Shown in pieces: positions 24,601 through 34,644 of a stretch of 64,000 bases of DNA. The notes beneath the pieces are model-generated. The model was not told where the DNA came from. It saw only the letters and a list, made by a program, of their open reading frames with translations, and made no database searches. Position numbers and translations under genes: made by a program. Within the stretch, counting starts at the first letter, position 1; each line of letters begins with the position of its first letter. The stretch is from Mya arenaria (Eukaryota; Mollusca; Bivalvia; Myida; Myidae), in contig NC_069124.1 of the NCBI RefSeq assembly GCF_026914265.1, positions 12,541,723-12,605,722 of the forward strand. Reading direction: 5' to 3'.

Positions 24601-26953
24601 TGAAATTGATTAAACATTTTTGTTTATTATGTTAATTAACTTACACTACATACATCAAGTACCATTTTTATATTTTCGAATGCTCAATTGGGCATGTACA
24701 TGGGTTTTGATCTGACTATGAACATGAAACTACATAGTGATGTTCCCTCCTATCAATTCTAAATTTTAGTAACCATGAGAAAAAAGCATGTTTTCACTGC
24801 ACCATGAATAAATATGTCAAACAAAATAAATGTCAAGTTATTCAAGATCAATTTAACACTGTTCTTTTGATGATTTCTGTGCATTCCTGACTGCAGGTTT
24901 TTCCCATTTTCCCACACAGTTATTTCATATTGGCCTTACAAGGTCAGATCTTGAGTTGGGTCTTCATTGATGGACACTATCTCTTTATCTCCACAGAAAA
25001 CACACTGGTGCAAGTTTCACTGCAACAACTGCAAAAAAGTTCAATTATTTTTATTGGATTTAGGGAGTCTTTAAAAGTTTTAAAGGGTTCATATAAATTA
25101 GTGCATTTTTTCAATTTAATGCATTATCATGCTGGACTCTTTGACACTGATGGTTAAAACAAAGAAGGCATATGATTTGTGTACAGATTAAACATTATTA
25201 ATTATAAATGTGTTCTTTAATTAATAGATAAGTGGCAACAATTTCCCCTGTTAAAAAGCTTACATTTGTATATCTGCAGATTAATAATTTGCATTTCTTT
25301 TGCTTTGATAATTGAAGTCAAATGAGTTAGGCATGAAAATGCATTCAAATAAGAAATATAAAATTCTTCTCAACAGATGCTAAATTATATTTTTTTTTAT
25401 ATAAACAAAGTTTTTGATTATGATATACCTGCATAGTTAGTGGTATCCATAACTGCTCAGAAATGCTCCCTATGACATACTAAGTGCTGGTGTAAGGCCA
25501 GGGAATGGTGCTGCTCCAACCAATAGCGCAATTCTTCCTACAGGTGGACCAGCTCCTCAATATGGTTTCTGTCATGGCAGGGATAACAGTATGTTACATG
25601 CCCTTTTCTACTTTCCAGAGAATTAATCTTCCAAACTAAATTTCAAATTTAAGAACAAATTTATACATATGCACATGTAATGTTGTTAAAAACAAACCAT
25701 TTAGATGTCACAAAACTATAGAATTTTAGGTGAGAATTAAGCCAAATCAAAACATTTAGTCATTTAAAGCTGCACTTTCACAAATTAACTATTTTTACAA
25801 CTTTTGTATTTTTTGTCTTTGAATGACTTATTTTTTGCAAATATCTGCAAATCAGTGATATAAGACTACTGACAAAATATTAGATTGCAGACTTCCGTAT
25901 TTCAGGTCGAAAACTAAGGTTTTATGTCTTAAAGGGTTACTAACGGTTTAAGAAAAATGCATTAAACATTTTGAACTTATATATACACATTTTCTGACTA
26001 ACTTATTGTCAGCAATCTTATATGAATGGTTAACATGCATTTTCACATAAATTGGTCTTTTTTGACTGAATTAATATAAGAAAGCAGCGATCCACTTTTT
26101 CCAGTTGTCTGTTATGACCAGTGTTCAGAAACTCGCATAAAAAATCATTACAAGACCAAGAAATAAAAAAAGAGTTGGTAAAACAGACAATCTGTGAGAG
26201 TGCCGCTTAAGCATTTAAAGTGATATGCATCATCAGCCAACTGCAGACCTATTCACATCCTGGCTACACAACCAGTACATTCATCAGCTTTACTGATTCA
26301 AACCAGGCACATTCATATTGGTAGACTAGCATTTTACCATTCTGTGCTGGCCACTAAAGTTCTCATTTGAACTAGAATTCAAAATGTATATACCTTTGTT
26401 CATTTTTTTTTTGCCAACTCTGTTTCAACTGAACTTCCTAAATGAATGAGAAGTTTCAAAAAATAATTACAATATCTCAGCAAATACCTGCATTTATGTG
26501 TTTCTTGTGCAATCTGTCAGCTTTGGTAGGCTCAGATTTCATTTTGTCCATCTCAATACTTATAATCTTCTAGTCTGATGTATTGCAATCCGATTTTTAA
26601 GTCAGGTCAGGTAGCTATTTCAGCTTTGTTCCAGTTGATTGTATCAGATGATGTTAGCAATACTAGCCCTGTATCCAGGCACTTCTCAATCTGAAAATTT
26701 ACAAAAGAACATGGCCTGTAATATTTAATAAAAAAAATCATAATTGTCAACCCCTGGATGATGGGTTCTAAAGTAAACCTGTGAGAAAAGATGCTACTGG
26801 TATGGTGCTTGAACCCACAACCATGTTTACACTTGCATGGAGATCTTTCAAACTGAGCTAACCGGGTAACTGATTTTTAGGCAGTTCCCAGCTTGGCTCT
26901 ACAATTGACAGGTGCATTATACATTATAAAGACAATAAACCAAACACTTGAAG

Positions 26954-27145
26954 AGGGTGAGAGTGGTCTAGTGGTATAGGTGTCCGCCTCTCACCCAAGA
27001 GGTTGTGGGTTCGATCCCCACCAGGGGTACTTTCTCATAGCTTCTCAAAAAAAGGACACAGTACTGGTTTCTGCCCAGGAAACGGACTCGAGAGTGATTC
27101 TATAAGCTATCAGCTTTCGTCACAATCGAGCTAAAAAAAATTAGT
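26954..27145 (+). mobile_element. tRNA-derived SINE with 19-bp target-site duplication
   Basis: The tRNA-like head has an A box (TGGTCTAGTGGTATAGG) and a B box (GGTTCGATCCC), followed by a tRNA-unrelated body and an A-rich tail near GAGCTAAAAAAAATTAGT. It is flanked by perfect 19-bp direct repeats ATAAACCAAACACTTGAAG at 26935-26953 and 27146-27164. The acceptor stem does not pair, so this is not a working tRNA gene. Perfect flanks suggest recent insertion. It resembles the V-SINE type reported from bivalves (inference). Confidence 0.85.
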
Positions 27146-27171
27146 ATAAACCAAACACTTGAAGCCAAAAA

Positions 27172-27720
27172 GTGGGTAGCTATTCCGATTGGGATTCCGG
27201 GTCAGATAAATATCTAACATATGAATGATGTACACAAAAAATAAAAACTGACGTATTATTATGAGTTTGATGAGTGTTTTTTTTTTATTTCATACTGTCA
27301 AAACTTAATGATATAAACTGTTATACATGAAGAGCACCTGCAAGGCTGGGGTGCATATATTTACAACAATCGGAGCCTTTTGGCCATGGCCAAATTGTTA
27401 CGATTATATATACAAAAGGTGATTGGTCTCTCGAAGTTTACCTGAGATGGTCGAGTTGCTAGGTAAAATGGTTGTGTTTAAATGCATGAAATGCTTTTTT
27501 GTGAAAAAAAATGTTGCACTTATATGGTAATAACTAAACTATGAATATAAACCTTTAATATCTATTTCAAACATATAATACTTATCTAACTACGATTTCA
27601 ATATCTTTCAAACCCCACCCTGATTTGCACAAACCCGATTAGACGTTAAGGATTGGAAGAATCCCATATAACACGTCTATTTTTTTTAGACTATTGAAGC
27701 ACATATGTTCTTTTTTGATG
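27172..27720 (+). repeat. Duplicated block, copy 1
   Basis: Begins AGTGGGTAGCTATTCCGATT and includes GCACCTGCAAGGCTGGGG and TGGAAGAATCCCATATAACA. The same order of blocks recurs at 28012-28352 and 29349-29720, where it is split by a small TIR element. It is non-coding by inspection. Confidence 0.65.
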
Positions 27721-28011
27721 GTTGAGACGTTTCCGGTTAAACAACAATTAAAAATGCGAAATAATTTTAGTGAATAATCAACTCTGAATTGAAAGTAACA
27801 TAAAGATGTTGTAGTGAAGGATTTGCCACATATATATAATGTATATATATTTTATTTTTTTCGTCGTAAAAAGAGTCCGTCATCGTACAAATATTAAGAC
27901 TAAGAGATGTAGATCAGCTTGGTGTACCTTCTAGTCCAAATAATTGTACGTTGAAAGATTTTTTTACGATTTTTGATACAGCAAATTCTTCACGTACAAA
28001 TTGTTTTGTAC

Positions 28012-29720
28012 GAAAAGTGGGTAGTTATTCCGATCGGGATTCCGAGTTAAAGCATATTGCTTCTATAACATATCATACAAACAAGAAATATTACCAGATA
28101 ATGTTATTTAATATAAATTCCGTAACCAAAAAGTAATATCCAGCAAATAATTATGAGCTTGATGGGTTTTTTCTTCACTTCATTCTGTCAAAACATAACA
28201 ATATATACATGAAGGGCACCTGCAAGGCTGCAGTTCACAATTTTACAACAATCGGAACATATCGGCCATCAATTGTAACAACATGCCATCTTCGGTAAGC
28301 TTCGAGATAGTCAATTCCTGTTGGTAGAGGTGTTCCGATTGTTAGGCGATGTCGGGTCAACTCGGCCCAATTACCATTTCGGCCTAGTCCTTTTCGGCCT
28401 TCTTTTGAAAGGAAAGCGTGTCTATGGTACTAAGTTGTTCACACCTAAGTTTGCGCAATTATTTAGAGCCGTGTGAGAGTGTTTAACTGAACGCCGACAA
28501 CACCTTTGATAATTGAAAATTTCAAAGAATGTTAATGATGTTTTTAAACAAATTAAAGCTAATTATTTTACCTGAGTTTGTAACACAGTTAGGCAACGTC
28601 AGCAGGCTGTGGATTTTGACTGGTGCCAGCGATGGCAACACAGAACTTGCGGAGCAGGTTAGAAGTTTTGTATTTGCATGAACATGATTATATTTAGAAC
28701 TATATGTATTCAGATTATGTATGATTATAATAAACTTACTGATATGATATGTTCATGAACAAGACTGTTGCTAAATTATTTTTAGTAAATTGTGTTACTT
28801 TAATTGGAGTGTCACTTACGGTAATGTATTGGCACGTGTCAGGATGTCATTTCATTATTGATACCGCAACTTGTCAAAGAAAAAGGGACAAGGACGCCCA
28901 AAAATGCATGTTTCACATGTTTATACTGTGGTCAATTTTATATTTCAATTTAGTTTTAATAATAATAATGATACGATACATGCATGAAATGATATTTTTC
29001 AGGGATCTCCTAAGACGAGTACAGACAGGCGTCCAAGATGTGTAGGGATGTGATGATGTCATTTGCGGATTTGTAGAGATCAACAATTATTGTTAGGTTT
29101 TATTATTCAATGTGTGTTGGTTGCAGTAGAGTGTATTAGATTCGGAAATAAATATTTTAATACATCATATTTCTCATTCGTTCTTTCATTTTGTCTCTTG
29201 AGGAAATAGAATGTCTGAAAAAATATGTACAACATTACTGTCGTCTTATATACATATTCACAAATAAATATGAGTATAATAATAACAATACAAAAAGTAG
29301 GCCGAAATGGTAACTGGGCCGAAAAGGTAATTTGGCCGAGTTGACCCGGATTCTGTTAGACCATGGCCGAGTTGTTACGATTGTATTATCACGAAGCTTG
29401 TCGGAGGTGGCTAAATTATTACAATTGGGTCAAGATGTTCCGCTAGGCATAATTGTTGTCTGTGTCAGTCAACTTTCCTTTTAATGGAGTAAGGTAAATA
29501 ATGTGTTTTAATGCATTAAATGCTTGTTGTTGTTTTTTGCAAAATAGCTTTACAATTCAATGGTAAAATATGAATAAAAACCTTTATTATCCATTTCAAC
29601 CATAAAATACTTCACTTAATACAATTTCAGTATTTTTCAAACACCCCCGCTTTGTGCACAAACCCGTTTCGACGTTAGGGATTGGAAGAATCCCGTATAA
29701 AACGTGTATTATTTCAGAAT
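28012..29720 (+). repeat. Duplicated block, copy 2, split by an insertion
   Basis: The left half (28012-28352) and right half (29349-29720) together align with 27172-27720. The interruption is the TIR element at 28353-29348, so that element arrived after the block was duplicated, or was lost from copy 1. Confidence 0.6.
28353..29348. mobile_element. ~1-kb TIR element with CGGGTCAACTCGGCC ends
   Basis: The left end CGGGTCAACTCGGCCCAATT continues into CATTTCGGCC and TTTTCGGCC repeats. The right end is its reverse complement, about 50 bp in all. The longest internal frame (28749-29045, 98 codons with hydrophobic stretches) matches no protein I know. No clean target duplication was found. It is probably a non-autonomous DNA element. 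Confidence 0.65.
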
Positions 29721-30559
29721 AATGTACTTGTACCTTCGTGTCCGATATCGATCACTTCCTGGCATCTCTTTCTGGATTGTCTCCATCTAAATTTAACATT
29801 TTTAGACGCATACATTGATGCCATTTTTGCTTCGACTGATGTTGAAGCAATAACACTAAATACATGTCGGTTATTTTGTAGAGGAACGTGTTCGAAGTAA
29901 CATTCAATTTCATTTCCGCATAATCGCCGCCATATTGTGTATGACTTTAAAAACTACACCCTATAGTGCAAAATAACAATAGGCATAACGTTGAAACACT
30001 GTGATAGTTATAATCCAAATAACTTACTCAAACAAATACAATAGTTCGATTGCTACTGAAAATAAATCATTCGAAACATAAAAGCTATTTAACAAAATAG
30101 CAAATGACATGAACTCTTTTACCGCGTATGATTTATTTCTTAATAGCTTTCATTCATAAAATATGTTATTTGCCGGGGATTGCCGGGTCAGTCTTTATTG
30201 CCGGGATATGTGTGACGTCACACAGGGTGCAAACATGTGGTGTAGCTTACTATTGGTTGTAGGGTAGAATGACTTCGTATGTAAATGCTATACTTTCATT
30301 ATTTTTCATTATTTTGTTCAATAAAACTCACCAAATTGCAAGTACAGCTATACTAAGAGTAACACGCAATGTTTGTCATAAAAAGGGCAATAACGCGTTA
30401 AATACACATAAGCAAGTACTTGACGCCCCACATTAAACGTAAGTAGTTCTGATGCTACGCAGGTGGTGTGTATTAATATATTCATGTTCAATATGTCGTG
30501 TCAGGCGACTAGTCGCGTTTCTGAAATACCGCTCTCTAAAGAGATAAAGCACTGAAAGT
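29721..30559. other. Stretch without recognised gene
   Basis: No supported coding sequence was found. A perfect CRE-type octamer TGACGTCA lies at 30213-30220 in the context GTGTGACGTCACACAG. A related context is present at 7088-7104. Confidence 0.35.
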
Positions 30560-32225
30560 TTAGTTATGAAAGAATGCTATATTCAACCCTATATTTTGTT
30601 TCAAGTATTCATCTTCAACAACTAGAAGGCAAGTGCTCTTTAAAATAGTACCTTTATACCCACGGTTTGAATAAAATCCAAGTAATTCATTAAGTCTATC
30701 TGCCCAACTTCCTGCTGGAAACATTTTAATTTTACGAATTTTCTTAAAAACATCACCATAAAAATCGGGATAAGCAATATTATTAGCAATCAGGGATTTA
30801 AGCCTAGTATTGTACTTTGATATTATATTATAATGACCATTAACAAATTTTGAGAAAGTTTTCCTTAATTTATAATATCTGAAACCCTGTTTTAGAAGTT
30901 CTTGCGTCATAAGTTTACTGCGAGAGCTGAAATTACTAACATCTGTACATATTCTCGCAAATTTTATCAACTGTGCAATAAAAACACCATATGATGGTGA
31001 ACTAGGAACATCACCATCTAAAGAAGGGTAATTTAGTATTTTAAAATTAAAATCATCACGTTTATCATAAAGATTGATACTCAATATATCTTCCTTTACT
31101 TCGAGTTGCAGATCTAAATAGGATGCTTTTAAAACGGATGTATTAAGTTGCAATTGTGAAGGGTATATCGAATGAATGTTATCTGTAAACACAAAAATAT
31201 CTTAACTTAGAATATCATCAATATATCTAAAAGTGCTATTGAATTTATCAACAAGAGCTAGATCTCCAGACTTAGATAATTTCAACATATATTCACTTTC
31301 ATGGCAGTATAAAAAGAGGTCTGCAGGTAAAGGTTCATAATTGGCACCCATTGGAATTCCAATCGTTTGCTTATATAAACATTTACCGAATTTTAGAAAA
31401 TAATTATTGAGTACAAAATCTAAAACTTCAATGACATCTGTGCATGTCCAATAGATATATTTATCTGAGCGATCATTAGTAAAAAAAGTTTTTTTAACAT
31501 TAACTGCCATGTAGGTAGTTTTCTCCCTCGCAAAAGTTTTTTTCGATAAGAGGAGTCAAATTGTTTGTAACTAAAGATTGTGGAATAGATGTATAGAGCG
31601 TTGAAAAGTCATAAGTATTAAGCACTGATACCTTATATCGTCTATTTTCAAAATCATTAACTAAATCTAAAGAATTATTGATAGACCAAAAGAGATTAAT
31701 CACAGAATACTCATAAACTTTGCTACAGTATTTTTTCACATGAAACTTTATAGCTGTTTAGCAGCATGTTAGTAAAATTGAAACTTGTTTAGTAGAACAA
31801 GAAATGGAGTAAACAATAAATCGTGATTTTTACGGATTTTTATGCATTTTAGGAAACCAGTGTATTGTAGGAATGTTTTTATGATCATCATTCAAAGGAA
31901 CTTGAAATTTAGCATTAGAATCAATATGATTTTTAATAACACTTTCTTCATCGAGTTGGCTAGAAATGTAAGTTCTAGAAGATTGTAACTCTTCAATTAT
32001 AATAGTATTTACAGAATAAAAACGTCAAAATATGATTACATTATTAGCTGCTTTATCAGCTGGTACAAATATTAGTTTTTTATGTAGAGATTTGATATCC
32101 ATGATCAGCTTTGGAGTTATCGAAAAAGACTTTGGGGGAATGGCCAACGGATTGTTGTTGAAAATCTCTATAAGTCCACTTATTTTTAGTGAATTCATAT
32201 CCTGTATAAATGTCTTATAAGGCAC
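30560..32225 (-). mobile_element. Penelope-like retroelement, reverse-transcriptase region, decayed
   Basis: Minus-strand pieces read, in order: KLIFVPADKAANNVIIF; PTIHWFPKMHKNP; YDFSTLYTSIPQSL (RT motif A); QTIGIPMGANYEPLPADLFL (motif B); FRYIDDIL (motif C with the two aspartates); then a thumb-like part with LLKQGFRYYKLRKTFSKF and ending FFHN. This motif set is typical of Penelope-like elements rather than LINEs or LTR elements. No GIY-YIG endonuclease is visible downstream, so the copy is either from an endonuclease-lacking lineage or 3'-truncated. It is interrupted by several breaks and looks dead. Confidence 0.7.
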
Positions 32226-32340
32226 AAGCTAGGACAGCGGAGAGATTAATCATAAACAATCAAATCATTATCTGCACATCGACACAAGGGACCCTCTCAC
32301 GTTGTTAGGCCTGGCTTCGACATTTAGGCTTCGTTTATAA

Positions 32341-32481
32341 TGCCCCCAGGTCCGGGAATAGCGGGGACTTTAACTTTCGGTCCAGCCAAGCCCGGGCAGA
32401 CGAACTGCTGGTGAAACCCCCGCCAAATGCCTCCGCACCCCAGGAACTCTAGGTAAGGCCCATTCCCTGCTGAAATCTGTG
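32341..32481 (+). mobile_element. MITE fragment, same family as 6351-6673
   Basis: CCCCCAGGTCCGGGAATAGC, GGACTTTAACTTTCGGTC and CCGCACCCCAGGAACTCTA follow the order of the MITE interior at 6395-6540. Both terminal repeats are missing. Confidence 0.65.
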
Positions 32482-34455
32482 AAACATTATAAATAAATAG
32501 AATATAAATTATAACAATGCTGAGGAATATTCATATCGTAAAAGGCATTAACGACATAAAAAGGGAACCAATTACCACTTAACATTAATTCAAGCCATCA
32601 TTCAAATACTCTCGCTGACTCTTGCTGATTTTAACATCTATGTGTACGCTGCGCTTTCGATTAATGCAAGAAATTTATATTACCCACTTTTATCATGGAG
32701 ACGCGGTGTTAAAGGTCAATCGTTAAGTCATAATTTGTTAAGCATGAAGTGACTTTGTTATTATTAAAACTAAAACTTAGTTCATATTTAAGAACTATGC
32801 ACAGTACCTAGTTCGAAGTCTGGGGCGATGCTTGAGTCATATTAAGAGCGGTTTGTGGCGGAAGGACCGGAAACTCCCTCCTCCAGACCAAGCAGGGAGT
32901 TCAGCGTCGCCGTTCAACTTGCTAGTACGATTTTGTTTTGCGCAGATCAATTTCGTACTTGTACCAACTAGCTTTATTCAAGATGTGTTGGAAAACTTGT
33001 AATTGCCACTTCTTGTAATGTCAACAGTAGTGCCTATGAACTAATTAAGTATTGATATATCATTAGTAAACCATTTATTATACATTATAATCATGCGAAT
33101 CTAGAGGTTGTAGAGCTACAAAAGGTGATGTTTGTGTAAATCGCATTAATCAAAACCATTATCCAAATTAAAAACGTTTATCTGGAAAATACCTATTGGT
33201 CACAGAAATTGTTTCTATTCGAAACAACATTATATTTTCATCCATCAATTCCAGAAAGTGTAAGCAGATATTTATCAACTTGCATACCAAATTATATCGC
33301 GGTTAGCATGCATATCCCAAGTTGCCGGCATAGGGGATAAAATAAATTTGTAGAATTTGACATTAATACACGCTTGCCTCGAGTCTGTAACGAGCCTTGC
33401 CAGTTAGAGCACGTCAAAGAGAAAAAAAAAAACATCAATCAGTTCCATTAAGTGAAAAGGACAAATCTCTTTCTCTCAAAGCATTTTGCACACAAATTGT
33501 TTTGACGGTTTGTCCACAGTTAAATTTACAATGACATGGAGAACATTAATATTCCATAGCTGGTTGTCGTTACAAACAAATGTGGGCTATTCTTTATGAT
33601 TATATTTAAATTTCGTTTGGTGATTCTGAGTAAATTATTAATGAAATGCTGTTACGGCTACGGTAAGAGTAACCGCGGTATTGGTCGAAACAATTATAAA
33701 TATGAGGTTAAAGAATGGAACATTTCAGTTTTTGATTTATCAAATAATAAGCAAAACAAATCAATTGTAACAAATACGTCAAAGACCGAAACTGACTGTT
33801 AAACAGCATGATAATAACATTATACACGTGCACCAACAAAACTGAAGTATCAGTTAGTAGAGGTAATGGCCCGGTATGTGACTAGTTGTATCTATTAGTA
33901 ATTAAACAATAATATTAAATTACACGTGCAAAAGTTATTACTTCTACACATTATTGCTTGTAGGATTGATAGAAATGATATTCTCTGTGATTTGAAATTG
34001 TTGATCAAATAATTAAAAGAAACAATACATACGACTAGAATTAACCTAATCGACAAAATATATTAACGTCAACTGTTAAAAAAATGTATTCTCACAAAGG
34101 TAAAATAAAGATACATATTGCACATTAGATTGAGCAAGGTTCTAACGTGTGCACCAAACTGGCCTATACAAGCACCTACATGAAAGAAATGTAAAACAAA
34201 GATAGCAAACGCCGCCCTTTAACCGAAATTACAAATAGTGATTCCATTGTCCTCGGTTTAATCCATACATCGGAGTTAGGGAAATGTATCATCGTCAAAC
34301 GCAGACTCCCAACTTTTGGACTCCTGGCTGCTCAATCCTTATCCAAAATTGTAAATTCGGTCCACGTGTAAATCGCACGAGATACGTTCAATGGCTCTAG
34401 ATAATTTGTCAGGAGGGCGTTCCAACTAGGTGTATGCATAATGGTGACCTTCCTG
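32482..34455. other. Downstream flank of the channel gene, no recognised gene
   Basis: AT-rich sequence with no supported exon. It is 3' of the minus-strand channel gene and should contain its 3' UTR next to 34456. I could not place the polyadenylation site with confidence. Confidence 0.35.
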
Positions 34456-34644
34456 TTATTCCTCCAGATTCTCGGACGGGCCGCTGCTGCTGGTATGAAA
34501 TGACACAAGTGAGTAGTAGATCCAGAACACGAGGTTAAACACGAGGAAGGTCACAGGGAAGAGCAGACGCGAGAGTTTGTCTACCCTCCGGGCCGCAATG
34601 TTACCAACGCTCTCTCCGGTCTGGTCACCCTGCTTGATATTGTC
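34456..34644 (-). CDS. Channel last exon: end of cytoplasmic loop and TM4
   Basis: Begins GAC after a TTGCAG acceptor and encodes the end of the cytoplasmic loop, ARRVDKLSRLLFPVTFLVFN and LVFWIYYSL (TM4), then a short extracellular tail ending SENLEE and TAA. RRVDKLSR before TM4 is typical of anion-channel subunits. Confidence 0.9.
   Translation of the reverse strand, partial: DNIKQGDQTGESVGNIAARRVDKLSRLLFPVTFLVFNLVFWIYYSLVSFHTSSSGPSENLEE

Larger units (their letters stand above)
16006..26690 (-). pseudogene. Unrecognised multi-exon gene or pseudogene, five candidate exons
   Basis: Five GC-richer blocks have plausible minus-strand splice sites. Exon 26690-26488 (AATTTTCAG acceptor) holds a start at 26551 giving MDKMKSEPTKADRLHKKH and ends in phase 1. 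Exon 25602-25429 is 174 nt and opens in phase 1 as HVTYCYPCHDRNHIEEL; it reads on with a CxxC/His pattern but has one TAG and one TGA in frame. Exon 18500-18339 follows TTTAAACAG and reads best as CKEPARQPARRAAHQAEL. Exon 17426-17312 (CTTGCAG to GTAAGT) reads LSFNLNPGDAALNPIFQENE after one frame change. Exon 16047-16006 (CTTTCAG) reads KTEAFRKSMPPWY then stop. I do not recognise the protein. Phase agreement between the first two exons and between the last two supports a real gene structure; the stops and the frameshift argue for a pseudogene or sequence error. Intervening exons may be missing. Confidence 0.35.

Noticed and set aside
26954-27030. A possible tRNA gene
   Set aside because: A and B boxes are present but the acceptor stem does not pair, and the unit is followed by a SINE body and flanked by target duplications.
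28749-29045. 98-codon frame with hydrophobic segments inside the ~1-kb TIR element
   Set aside because: No family resemblance, AT-driven composition and no transposase motif. It is not strong enough to call a gene.
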